In this document: positions 8,886 to 17,654 of the stretch, one piece after another
How the letters are laid out: each line of letters opens with the position of its first letter
Position numbering within the stretch: the stretch's first letter is position 1
Source of the DNA: RGIG8244 sp045639325
GTDB taxonomy: Bacteria; Verrucomicrobiota; Lentisphaeria; Victivallales; UBA1829
DNA: 64,000 nucleotides
Direction: 5' to 3'
Assembly: GCA_045639325.1 (NCBI GenBank)
Contig: JAZUCU010000037.1
Span: 1 to 64,000 of the forward strand
Made by a program: the position numbers and the translations under genes
The notes under the pieces: generated by a model
Databases searched by the model: none
Told to the model about the DNA's origin: nothing
The model's input: only the letters and a program-made list of their open reading frames with translations

Positions 8886-11039
8886 TTACTCAATCGGCGC
8901 AGCCAGTTTGACAATGCCGCGATAAGTATTCAATTCAACAAACATGCTGTCCATCTGACGGAGCTTCCAATTCAGATGCCATTCGTCGCAAACATATTCC
9001 ATGGAGGGTTCCCAACCGATACGGGAATCGGTGCGGACTGCATCAAATGTATCTTTGACGTTGGCGACTTCCTTATTGGCGATCGCTTCGAGCTGGTCGA
9101 GGATATCGAGCATTTCTTCCTGAGAATAGGAAGCCTGCAGCTTGATATTGAGCAGCCACCATTTCTTCATGTTGGTTGTGGTGATGATGGAGTTGCGGAT
9201 GAATTTACCCAAAGCCCACAGCATTGTGCCGTTTTCTTTCAGGTTTTCCGGGATCAATTCCTGTGCCTTGATGACCAGATCAAGACCCTGTTCCCACATC
9301 ACAAGCATTTTTTCCAGAGAGCGGACTTCACCGGGGAAACGGAGCGGTCCGGGAGACTGGTTGACGTTTTCGTACGGCTGGTACAAAGTCTTGATGATGC
9401 GTCCGCCGAAGTGTGCATGGGGCGCAGCCGGGAATGCAATTTCTTTCGGAGACATGGTACGTGTGATGTTGGGCTGGAAGATGAAGGGATATGCTGGACC
9501 CGGGCGCCACGGACCGTACTGGTCTTCGTTTGTGCCCACATAGTAATCCATGGAGTTACTCCAGATGCGCCATGCTTCCATAATATTTGCAGCGGCAGCC
9601 TGTCCGTAGTCGCGGACTGCAACCTTCTGCAGGATTTTTTCCACATCCTGTTCGCCGTCGGTGGAGAAGATTTCCTTTGCAAGGTCGTTGCAGGGGTTGG
9701 GCCACCAGCCGTAGTGATGTGCATCATAGAAGCTGGTCAGACCGTAATTCAACAGATATTCTTTGAGGACCTGCATACGTTTTGCGAAACGGAACGGAAC
9801 CGGCACATAGGGAACTGTACCGAAGTCCCAGGTTGCACCCGCGAGGTTGGTTGTGCAGCGGAGACGTTTGATACCGGCGGCATGAGCGGCTTTGGCTTCT
9901 GTTTCAAAGTAGCTGCCCGGGACGTCGGCGGAAATACTGTAGTCCATAACCGGAGATTTGAGACCGTTACGGACGTTTACCTTGAAGATGTCATAAGTGA
10001 TATGAACGGTAACATCTTTCGGGAGCTGTTTGAGGAATTCTTCGCGGAGTTCGGGTTCAGTCCAGCCCCAGTTGTAAGTGTTGAGGATGACTTCCGCTTC
10101 CGGTTTGACTTTGTGTACGGCATCCGCAATGCGTTTGATGTATGCGGGATAATCTTTGCAGGGCCACCAGCCGGGAGAGACGCGGGGATCGGGAATACCG
10201 TCAACGATACTGTCGCGATGACGTTTACCGGTTGTTGCGGGGTCTTTGCTGGGGAATTCCAGAGATTCGCCGACCAGGTGAATGGAGGAGAATCCGGGGT
10301 GACGGCGGAAGATTTCGCCGTAAACGCTGTCGAAAAATTCTTCGGCATCGGGATCATCGGGGTGCTTGTAGCTGTTCAGATAGCTGTAGAGGACAACTTC
10401 CAGACCGTATTTGTGTGCGCGTTCGATGACATCGTTGATATTGAGGTAACCGGCCGTTGTGGTGTCGGGAGCCTTGACGAAGATATCAATGGCGCTGAAA
10501 CCGGCGTGAAGGATCGCATTGAGCTGCCAGTCGGGGAACTGGTCGATACCGCAACCGGAGTGGAGACTGCGCATACGGGTCAGGGATTTACGCAGGGAGA
10601 AACCTTTTGTGAGGAAGGGGGCTGCGCGGAAATTCATGCGGTCTTCCAGATAAACGCCGCCGTACAAAACGGCGCGGTCGGAAACAGCGCAGAGAACGAT
10701 GGAGTCATCGTTGACTTCGAGAGCGAAAGCGAAATCGCCTTCCGGGATTTCCTGCAGAGTGCCTGCATAATCTGCTTTAGCGGTGAAGAGGATCGTGTTC
10801 GGTGCTTTTTCCATTTTTTCAAAACGGACGACCGGGACGGAAACGTTCATACTGCGGAGGAGGTAATCCTGAAAGTCTTCTGCAGCCTGCAGAACCTGTT
10901 CTGCACAATTCTGTTTGACAGCGATCTGCCAGGAATTTGTAATTTCGATTTCCTGAGCAGAGGGAGTCGCTGCCGCATCTCTGCGGTTGGGCTTATGGAT
11001 GACGCGCATCCGTTTCAAAAAGTCATAATTTTTTTCCAT
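8886..11039 (-). CDS. Cytoplasmic GH20/GH67-like TIM-barrel hydrolase
   Basis: About 717 aa, no signal peptide. Residues about 25-135 look like the alpha/beta accessory domain that precedes the barrel in GH20, GH67 and GH84 enzymes (AVSDRAVLYGGVYLEDRMN). A large barrel domain follows (FSAIDIFVKAPDT, GLEVVLYSYLNSY, SSIHLVGESLEF, AEVILNTYNWGW) and then a helical C-terminus. I start at 11039, where GGAGAAAAC precedes the ATG; longer starts at 11054 and 11087 exist. It is the last gene of the minus-strand locus, just after a GntR regulator. It probably processes imported oligosaccharides, as it is the only non-exported enzyme of this locus. Substrate unknown. Confidence 0.7.
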   Translation of the reverse strand: MEKNYDFLKRMRVIHKPNRRDAAATPSAQEIEITNSWQIAVKQNCAEQVLQAAEDFQDYLLRSMNVSVPVVRFEKMEKAPNTILFTAKADYAGTLQEIPEGDFAFALEVNDDSIVLCAVSDRAVLYGGVYLEDRMNFRAAPFLTKGFSLRKSLTRMRSLHSGCGIDQFPDWQLNAILHAGFSAIDIFVKAPDTTTAGYLNINDVIERAHKYGLEVVLYSYLNSYKHPDDPDAEEFFDSVYGEIFRRHPGFSSIHLVGESLEFPSKDPATTGKRHRDSIVDGIPDPRVSPGWWPCKDYPAYIKRIADAVHKVKPEAEVILNTYNWGWTEPELREEFLKQLPKDVTVHITYDIFKVNVRNGLKSPVMDYSISADVPGSYFETEAKAAHAAGIKRLRCTTNLAGATWDFGTVPYVPVPFRFAKRMQVLKEYLLNYGLTSFYDAHHYGWWPNPCNDLAKEIFSTDGEQDVEKILQKVAVRDYGQAAAANIMEAWRIWSNSMDYYVGTNEDQYGPWRPGPAYPFIFQPNITRTMSPKEIAFPAAPHAHFGGRIIKTLYQPYENVNQSPGPLRFPGEVRSLEKMLVMWEQGLDLVIKAQELIPENLKENGTMLWALGKFIRNSIITTTNMKKWWLLNIKLQASYSQEEMLDILDQLEAIANKEVANVKDTFDAVRTDSRIGWEPSMEYVCDEWHLNWKLRQMDSMFVELNTYRGIVKLAAPIE

Positions 11040-11165
11040 GACTGTTTTCTCCATGTTTATAGTGAGTTTAGTAAACATACATGACAATATACATTAGGAA
11101 CTGAAAAAGTTCAAGTTGCGAATATGGTTTTTCTGCGAAAAAAAACGCGTTATGACTGCTTGCGT

Positions 11166-12239
11166 TTATTTTTTCTTTTTCCGGTTATTTTCCGGTAATG
11201 CATAGCCGTTCAGAGTTACGCCGGGCGGAATCGTTCCGCTGTCGAGAATATCCGCAATGCCGTTGGCAACTTCGCCGCCCAATGCTACACATTGATGACG
11301 ATAATAATCCATATCCGGCAGCGCAATATTCAAATGAGGGAATTCGCTTTTATCCCGTTGCGTTGCAAGGCCCGGAGAAAGCAGGATTTTGACTTTATAC
11401 CGATCCTTTTCGGCGGAAATACAGTGCAGAATCTCTTTCATGTGCAGATCATCGCGCTGAATGAAAATACCATCCATGCCGTTTTCGATCAGGGATGGCA
11501 AGGCTTTTTTCAATTTCTGCACATTATTGAAAATGCAGGTGTTATCTATGGCGATTCTGTTTTCTTCCAATTCTTTGCGGAAGGCGGGGATGAAGAATTC
11601 ATCAAGACTGTAGAAGACGACCTTTTTACATTTCTCCCGGACGAAATAGGATGCCAGCACCTTGGCGGCGTTGTCGGTGTCGAATTGATACCATCCGGAA
11701 GCAGGCTTTTTCCAGTCCGGATAATTGGGATTGCAAATCGTCAGGACGGGGAAATGATGTTCATGGAGCAGATTAATGACATTCACATCTTCCGGCGCCT
11801 GGGTATGCCATACGATGCAATCGAAACCGCTGTTTTCCAATTCAAAAGCAATTTCTTCCGGCGATTTATCGGGCTTGGAATAGAGGCTGAAACAATAATG
11901 GATGTTCATTTCGTACAGCTTCTGGGAGAGCCCGCTGAGGAAGAGAGAAAATAATTGCCCGATATAGTTCTGGCTGATCACGATCCCGATGGCATGTTCC
12001 GCTTTTGAGGACATGGCAGGGTTGGTAAATGCGCCGCGCCGCCCGGGTAAACGAATGATATAATTTACGTTTTCCAACTCTTCGATTGCTCTGCGGACCG
12101 TGACGCGGCTGAGATGGAGTTTCTCTGCCAGATCCCGTTCCGGCAGAAGCCGTTCGGGTTCGGAACCGCTTTTTGCGATCATCTGGAGCAGATACCGTCT
12201 GACGGGTTCCGTTGCGAGAGATTTTTTATGATATGCCAT
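11166..12239 (-). CDS. GntR-type regulator with LacI-like sensor domain
   Basis: 357 aa. A winged helix at residues about 10-75 (LLPERDLAEKLHLSRVTVRRAIEELENVNY), then a LacI/GalR-like ligand domain (AIGIVISQNYIG, FDCIVWHT, FPVLTICNPNYPD, NGMDGIFIQRDD). A basic tail ends it. It lies between the secreted enzyme gene (12365) and the cytoplasmic hydrolase (8886), same strand. A 125-bp gap before it holds a possible own promoter (TTGAAA-N16-TATGGT on the minus strand). Likely a sugar-responsive controller of the neighbouring genes. Confidence 0.85.
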   Translation of the reverse strand: MAYHKKSLATEPVRRYLLQMIAKSGSEPERLLPERDLAEKLHLSRVTVRRAIEELENVNYIIRLPGRRGAFTNPAMSSKAEHAIGIVISQNYIGQLFSLFLSGLSQKLYEMNIHYCFSLYSKPDKSPEEIAFELENSGFDCIVWHTQAPEDVNVINLLHEHHFPVLTICNPNYPDWKKPASGWYQFDTDNAAKVLASYFVREKCKKVVFYSLDEFFIPAFRKELEENRIAIDNTCIFNNVQKLKKALPSLIENGMDGIFIQRDDLHMKEILHCISAEKDRYKVKILLSPGLATQRDKSEFPHLNIALPDMDYYRHQCVALGGEVANGIADILDSGTIPPGVTLNGYALPENNRKKKK

Positions 12240-12364
12240 AGTTGAACTTTTATCCGTAATGATTCACTGTAAATATGAACTGAATTCGAGTACCATAGCA
12301 TATTTTTTTAACATTTCAACTTTATTCGCGGAGCGGCTTTGAAAAAATCGGCAAAAAAGATTTA

Positions 12365-14896
12365 TTACATCCGGAGCGATTCGTATTCCTGACGGATTTT
12401 ATTTTCCAATGCGGAAAGATCAACCGGAGTCGGGAAGGTGGCATCGTTGGTATAAATGTGGGTCATGAAGCCGGAAAAGCGGTCATTCCATTTGCCGTTT
12501 TTGACTTTTATGGTGCGATTTTCGCCAAGCACACGATAAGTGCCATCGGGCAGATCCGCGGCGGAAATGGTGCCTGTGACGTCTTCCGGCATGGTGTTGA
12601 CTGCAATAATAAAATCTTTGCCGTTATGTTTTTTTCGCATGAGAATGATTTGTTTATTGCTTGCATTGACCGGTAAGCGATCCGGTTCCAGCAGCACATT
12701 TTCAAGACCTTTGATTTCGGGCCCGATGCCTTCCATATACCCGAGAAGAAGATCGGGCGATGCAAAAATGCCGTTATTGGTATTTTGTATATATTTTGTT
12801 TTGGGATCGGCAATCCGGTACGGCAGAATACCCATCGCACCATTGACAATGCTGCCGAAAACAAGACACCGGATTTCCCGATAAGTCAGAGAACGATAGG
12901 CGGACCCCTTCGGCTTGAATGCTTCCGGACAGAACCAGACACCGTGGGGTGTTACGCCATCCGCAACAAGTTTCATGCTCTGAAGAACGGAAGAAACGGT
13001 GCGCTGCCATCCGCCGTTGGAAAGAGGATGCGGATACATATCAAGAATGTACAAGTCGGCATAGCCATCCCGTTTACTGACACAGCCTTCTGCAGACATA
13101 TCAAGGAAGATAATGGGGTGATGCGGATCGACTTCTTTCAACATGCCGTAGACCGTGCGCAATTCGTTGCAGAACTCGGCACCGTGGGGTTCATCACACA
13201 AATACCAGGCGAAAAATGCGGGGTGATCCTTGACCTCTTTTACCCATGTTTTGATTTCCTCCCGGACTTTTTCCGGAAGACGGGGAGATGCTTTTTTCTT
13301 TGATGGCGGGCGGAATCCATAGGGGGTGATTTTACAGCGGTAATACGGGTAACAAATCACTTTCAAATTATGTTTCTGGGCTTCATCCAGAATGAATTTG
13401 ATCCGTGCCGGCTTCATCTGGTTGAGCGTGTAAAAATGGATGACGTTATATCCCGCCTTGCTCATTTCCGCAAAGTAAACGGCATTTTGATTATCACCAG
13501 CCATAAAGCCGCGGGGGAAGAATCGTTTGCCGTTCAGATAAATCTCCCGCGCATTTCCTATCCGGACAGAATTTCCTTTTGCGGCGGGGGCGATGATCTG
13601 AAACGAATCCTGCATCGTGCCGGTCAACGCCTTATGTCCGGAACTTTTTACGGTGATGGTATATTTCCCCGGGAGCCATTTTGAAACGTCGGCAGTAAAT
13701 GTGCGCACGGACCCGGAATTACGTTTCCCGGAAATCATAACTTTACCGTTTGCATCGGAGACAATAAACTCGGCGGTGGTTCCTTGCAGCAGTTTTGTAT
13801 CGCTGGTCTGATAGTCGATGCTGACATAGAGCGTTTTATTTTTCTGATCGGGGAAAATGGTTTTACGGTATACCGGATGGTTCAGTTTGAGTTTGAAAGG
13901 CACGATTTCCATATTCAACTCATGAACCTGATGCATCACTTTATCAGTACCAATCCGCCCGGTAAGAGTGATTTCATACTTGCCGGATTCCTTCACATCC
14001 AGCGGTATCCGGAAGGATGTGGAGCCGCTGACCCGGATTGCCGCCCGGTTGAATGCGATCAATTTCTGATTGCGTCGGACCGTTGTCTGAAGCGTAATGG
14101 TTTGATCATTCTGCCCGGAAATCTTCCCTGCAAGAACCTGTTTTGTGCCGTCAAGAGCAGGTACGTTTTTGAGTTCCAGACTGCTTACATTCCACTGATA
14201 AGCGGAGAAATCCGGAAAGGGCAATTCCAGCGTACCGAAATATCTCTGATTGATGAAACGGTCTGTTGGAGACCAGACGGACAATTCATTCCCTTTTTTA
14301 AGTACATTTTCTCGGGCGATATTAAAGTGGAACCTTTTAGTCTGCGCGTTGACAATGTTCAGTGCATAATACGGAAGAAACAATTCGGCAGTATAGCCAT
14401 ACTCCTTCTGCGCAACCGCGATACGCCAGTCGGAAGTCCATTTGCGTTCATTTACGCCGCCCATCCATGCAAGATCGGTGCGGATACCTTTCGGGCTGAA
14501 GACGAGTTGACGGCAGTTGTGAACATTGGGATCATCGGGAACCGGATCATCTGCCGTGATAAAAAGTTCGATGGCATCTTCGTTATAAATAGGACCGTCA
14601 AATGCGGTTACGGTTGCGAGAATGTTTTTGTCAATCACATCAAAGGCAAAATAAATACCGTTGCGGGAAGCGGCGACACGGAATGAGGTTGATTCGGTCG
14701 GCATCTTCCCCGGCTTGCGGAAAATGGTGAAATTGCCGTGTTGGACAGCCGTTTTCCAGACCGGTTCATTCAGTTTGCCGTCAAGAGTAATTGCCTGATC
14801 TTCCACTGGAACAGCTTTAATGGTGAAAGATTCCGCCGCACCGGAAAAGCCCGGTAACAACAAAAGGATGCTTAAAAAAATATTTCGGATCAACAT
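12365..14896 (-). CDS. Secreted CBM9-like plus TIM-barrel glycosidase-like protein
   Basis: 843 aa with an N-terminal signal peptide (IFLSILLLLPGFSGAAE). Residues about 30-230 resemble the CBM9-like domain (ITLDGKLNEPVWKTA, NEDAIELFI, GYTAELFLPYYAL). Beta domains follow to about residue 450. A barrel starts at REIYLNGKRFFPRGFMAGDN and contains WYLCDEPHG with Glu569 in the position of the acid/base residue of clan GH-A enzymes. Domain order suggests a binding module fused to an exo- or endo-glycosidase. It sits 27 bp after the LamG-like gene in the same operon. The CAZy family cannot be settled by eye. Confidence 0.7.
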   Translation of the reverse strand: MLIRNIFLSILLLLPGFSGAAESFTIKAVPVEDQAITLDGKLNEPVWKTAVQHGNFTIFRKPGKMPTESTSFRVAASRNGIYFAFDVIDKNILATVTAFDGPIYNEDAIELFITADDPVPDDPNVHNCRQLVFSPKGIRTDLAWMGGVNERKWTSDWRIAVAQKEYGYTAELFLPYYALNIVNAQTKRFHFNIARENVLKKGNELSVWSPTDRFINQRYFGTLELPFPDFSAYQWNVSSLELKNVPALDGTKQVLAGKISGQNDQTITLQTTVRRNQKLIAFNRAAIRVSGSTSFRIPLDVKESGKYEITLTGRIGTDKVMHQVHELNMEIVPFKLKLNHPVYRKTIFPDQKNKTLYVSIDYQTSDTKLLQGTTAEFIVSDANGKVMISGKRNSGSVRTFTADVSKWLPGKYTITVKSSGHKALTGTMQDSFQIIAPAAKGNSVRIGNAREIYLNGKRFFPRGFMAGDNQNAVYFAEMSKAGYNVIHFYTLNQMKPARIKFILDEAQKHNLKVICYPYYRCKITPYGFRPPSKKKASPRLPEKVREEIKTWVKEVKDHPAFFAWYLCDEPHGAEFCNELRTVYGMLKEVDPHHPIIFLDMSAEGCVSKRDGYADLYILDMYPHPLSNGGWQRTVSSVLQSMKLVADGVTPHGVWFCPEAFKPKGSAYRSLTYREIRCLVFGSIVNGAMGILPYRIADPKTKYIQNTNNGIFASPDLLLGYMEGIGPEIKGLENVLLEPDRLPVNASNKQIILMRKKHNGKDFIIAVNTMPEDVTGTISAADLPDGTYRVLGENRTIKVKNGKWNDRFSGFMTHIYTNDATFPTPVDLSALENKIRQEYESLRM

Positions 14897-14923
14897 GTTG
14901 TCAACTCATTTCTATATGTTTTC

Positions 14924-15643
14924 TTATTCGCCGAACAGAGTTAAATACCGTTCCGCAACCTGGATCGGTGTTTTGCAGAAATCATAAAAGGACAGCTCAT
15001 CCAATGCGCCCCGCAAGGGATATGCCATACCGTTTTTGTAACTGCCGATGGAAAGATTTTTGTTTTTCTGTGCGGGAAGGATTTTGATTGCCTTTGCTGC
15101 CGCAGGTATGCCATCGTAATAAATCTTGAGCTCAGTGCCGTCACTTGTCACGGTCAGCAAATGCCATGTATCCGGCGTGATGCGGTGTGCATTGCGGTCG
15201 GTTTTGACTGCTGAGATTTTTTTGCCGTCGCCCGTTAGAACCTGCAACGAGTTATAAGAAAGCTGAAAGCGGATTCCCGGACCGCGTTCTGCATCGGTTA
15301 TGCTGAAAATTTCCCGTTGCGGCATTTTTTTATCAAACTGGTCAAAACGGACAAGTATTTCTGCTGTAAAAGGTTTTGTAAAATCGAACTTGAAATTGCG
15401 GACAATGAGTGCACCCGCTTTGCTGCCTTTGTATTCGCCGTCGATATGAATTGCGGACCCGGATTTACCCTGGACTTTTTTGACTCGCTCCGGGCGTACA
15501 GCACTTGCACTGTAATCACCGGAAACAGCATTGGATTTGAGATTTTCGAATTGGTCGAACGTCCAACTGATAACCGGTGTTTTTTCATTGGCGGAAAGGA
15601 ACATTGCGGAACAGAAAAGGAGAAAGAACAGCAGATATTTCAT
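14924..15643 (-). CDS. Secreted LamG/concanavalin-like protein
   Basis: 239 aa with a signal peptide (YLLFFLLFCSAMFLSAN). The body is a single jelly-roll domain of the LamG/laminin-G type: ISWTFDQFENL, GSAIHIDGE, TAEILVRFDQF, DTWHLLTVTSDGTELKIYYDGIP and ALDELSFYD. Such domains usually bind glycans. No catalytic motif is visible. It is translated 10 bp after the pseudopilin gene and before a CBM9-like enzyme, so it is probably a surface glycan-binding partner. Confidence 0.8.
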   Translation of the reverse strand: MKYLLFFLLFCSAMFLSANEKTPVISWTFDQFENLKSNAVSGDYSASAVRPERVKKVQGKSGSAIHIDGEYKGSKAGALIVRNFKFDFTKPFTAEILVRFDQFDKKMPQREIFSITDAERGPGIRFQLSYNSLQVLTGDGKKISAVKTDRNAHRITPDTWHLLTVTSDGTELKIYYDGIPAAAKAIKILPAQKNKNLSIGSYKNGMAYPLRGALDELSFYDFCKTPIQVAERYLTLFGE

Positions 15644-15653
15644 GATTCATTCC

Positions 15654-16331
15654 TTATTTTCCGATATCGTTTGCTTCTTTCCAGAGCAGGACATTGGTTT
15701 TTTCTTTGAAGGTGAAGCGGCTCATGTTTTCCACATGGTTGTCGGCAAAAAGAATATTGACGCCGCCATTATGCCGGTTGATGGGGGCGCTGAAAGCATT
15801 AATGTGGTCATCGGACGATGATTTGTAGGCATCAGCAATGACCAGACGTTCATGAGGTCTGGTTGTGTTGGAAATGCGTCGTGGAAAGTATTTTTTGTAG
15901 CTGTCCGGTTTATCCACATAGCCGCGATGCCCGAGGAAAGAGTATTGACGGTATCCGAGATTTTTGTATTCCTGACCTTTTACCACCCCGCCGCATGTAA
16001 AAAGTTTCTTTTGTGAGGGTTCCGCTTTTGCCCATCCGGTCGTGCTCCATGTGCCTTTGAAATTCAGGTAAGAAGAGATGGCAGTCGGCCAGTAATAGGG
16101 GGAGCCGCTTGTCACCATGGTACACCATTGGAGCCATTCGTTATTGGATTGAACGTATTGCGCCTGACCGAGTCCCAACTGTTTCAGATTGCTGAGACAT
16201 CCGGCGGTGAGAGCTCTGCTTTTTGCCTTATTCAAAGCGGGGAAAAGCATTCCGGCGAGAACTGCAATAATGGCAATGACAACCAGCAGTTCGATGAGAG
16301 TGAATTTTGCAGTTTTATTCTTGATGCGCAT
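15654..16331 (-). CDS. Prepilin-type secreted protein with variant H-X9-DN motif
   Basis: 225 aa. The N-terminus (KFTLIELLVVIAIIAVLAGM) is a type IV prepilin signal, with AAAGGA before the ATG. The C-terminal motif is HNGGVNILFA followed by DN rather than DG, a small variation from the family. First gene of the minus-strand locus, divergent from the GntR-type gene at 16519. Likely anchored as a pseudopilin with a large globular domain. Confidence 0.8.
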   Translation of the reverse strand: MRIKNKTAKFTLIELLVVIAIIAVLAGMLFPALNKAKSRALTAGCLSNLKQLGLGQAQYVQSNNEWLQWCTMVTSGSPYYWPTAISSYLNFKGTWSTTGWAKAEPSQKKLFTCGGVVKGQEYKNLGYRQYSFLGHRGYVDKPDSYKKYFPRRISNTTRPHERLVIADAYKSSSDDHINAFSAPINRHNGGVNILFADNHVENMSRFTFKEKTNVLLWKEANDIGK

Positions 16332-16455
16332 GGTAGTATATCCTTTTGTTTTGGATGCTATTTATATTAAGTTACAACATATTCCCATAATCTGCAAGAA
16401 TTGCGTAAAAAAGATTTCATAGAAACCATGTATTGTGAAAAAAGTGAAACGGAAA

Positions 16456-16477
16456 TTGACACGGTTGAAAAACGTGT
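16456..16477 (+). promoter_or_regulatory. Promoter with small dyad before the 16519 regulator
   Basis: TTGACA at 16456-16461 is a perfect -35 box. The -10 is weak (GATATG, about 17 bases on). ACACG (16459-16463) mirrors CGTGT (16473-16477) inside the promoter, a possible auto-operator. Region 16332-16518 is the divergent control region shared with the pseudopilin gene at 16331. Confidence 0.45.
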
Positions 16478-16518
16478 TGATATGGGTTATATTATCAGTA
16501 ATAAACAAGGAGTTGATG

Positions 16519-17586
16519 ATGCCAGAGAAAATTGGAATCCGGGAACTGAAAGTCAAACGGGTAACGGAATATTTGCTGAATATACTGCTGCCCTTACCAT
16601 GCGGCAGCCGGTTGCCCGGGATCCGCACCATCATGAAAGAGACCGGAACCGGTAGGCTTACTGTAGCCAATGCGTTACAGGAATTAGTGCGCATGGGGTA
16701 TATTCAAATCAAGCCGGATCGCGGTATATTCCGGATCAAACCGACGGAAAAGACGGATGAAATACGGCTGCTCCATTGGGCAAGACACAGTCCGGATTAT
16801 GTGGGGTTTGTGGAAAAATTATTTTATGAATTGGAAACGCAGGCGGCAAACAGCGGTCGCCGGATAACACTGGAACATGTCGGGAGACGTTCTGCGGAGG
16901 AAATCACGGAAGAATTGATCCGTCACGGTGTTTCCCGGTGTATTATTTATGGTGCGGCATCGGTTGATTTTACGCGTTATCTTCACAAACACATGCAAAC
17001 CTGCCTTGAACTGTTGCCCCGCCATACACAGCAGACGATTACGGAACTGCGGGATTCGCCGGATGTGACGGTGATGCAGGTGAACTATCTCTTACGCAAG
17101 GGATACCGTCGGATCGGGTACATTCATTACGGTGGCAAAAATATCAGCCTGTACCCGGTTCAGACGATGCGTCTTCTGGATTATTACCGGTTGATGGCGG
17201 AAAATGGCTTGCGTGTGAATCCGCAATGGGTGTTTCATTGTCAGGCAAACTATGAAAATCTGGAAGAGGGACTGGAGCAGATTATGAGTTCGGAACCTGC
17301 GCCCGAAGTTTTGATCGTATGCGGGTATGCGGTGATCAAAGTTTGTGAATGGTGTCGGAAAAAGAAGATTCAGCCGGGCAAAGATCTTGCGATTTTCAGC
17401 GTGGATGACTTTAATGATTTGTTACCGACAGTTGTGACAACGATTACCAATAATCCTGCGGAGATTGCCCAGACATTCTGGCAGATGTTCCAGCAGGCGG
17501 AACGCGGCGAAAAAGTGGAAAATGCGTATACCAAACTGTTCATTCTGACAGGTCAGACCGTGCCTTCCCGGAATGAGGCGGAATAA
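16519..17586 (+). CDS. GntR-type regulator with degenerate LacI-like sensor
   Basis: About 356 aa. The start at 16519 is set by AAGGAG at 16507-16512; the frame upstream to 16435 is not needed. Winged helix at residues about 10-80 (GSRLPGIRTIMKETGTGRLTVANALQELVRMGYIQ). The ligand-domain part follows (KGYRRIGYIHYGG, GKDLAIFSVDDFNDLLP). It is divergent from the pseudopilin/LamG/CBM9 locus and convergent with 17655, so it probably controls the former. A terminator follows at 17593. Confidence 0.8.
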   Translation: MPEKIGIRELKVKRVTEYLLNILLPLPCGSRLPGIRTIMKETGTGRLTVANALQELVRMGYIQIKPDRGIFRIKPTEKTDEIRLLHWARHSPDYVGFVEKLFYELETQAANSGRRITLEHVGRRSAEEITEELIRHGVSRCIIYGAASVDFTRYLHKHMQTCLELLPRHTQQTITELRDSPDVTVMQVNYLLRKGYRRIGYIHYGGKNISLYPVQTMRLLDYYRLMAENGLRVNPQWVFHCQANYENLEEGLEQIMSSEPAPEVLIVCGYAVIKVCEWCRKKKIQPGKDLAIFSVDDFNDLLPTVVTTITNNPAEIAQTFWQMFQQAERGEKVENAYTKLFILTGQTVPSRNEAE

Positions 17587-17592
17587 TCAAAA

Positions 17593-17624
17593 ACACCCGG
17601 CAGATCGGAAGATGTGCCGGGTGT
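17593..17624. terminator. Bidirectional terminator
   Basis: ACACCCGGCA (17593-17602) and TGCCGGGTGT (17615-17624) form a 10-bp stem flanked by A-rich and T-rich runs. It separates the convergent genes 16519 (+) and 17655 (-). Confidence 0.85.
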
Positions 17625-17654
17625 TGTTTTACCTGAATGGGATTGAGAAAAGAA

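Noticed and set aside
8877..11084. Open frame of over 700 codons on the plus strand opposite the GH20/GH67-like gene
   Set aside because: Its translation has no recognisable domain. The minus-strand product has clear barrel motifs and a ribosome site. It is an antisense shadow caused by codon bias.
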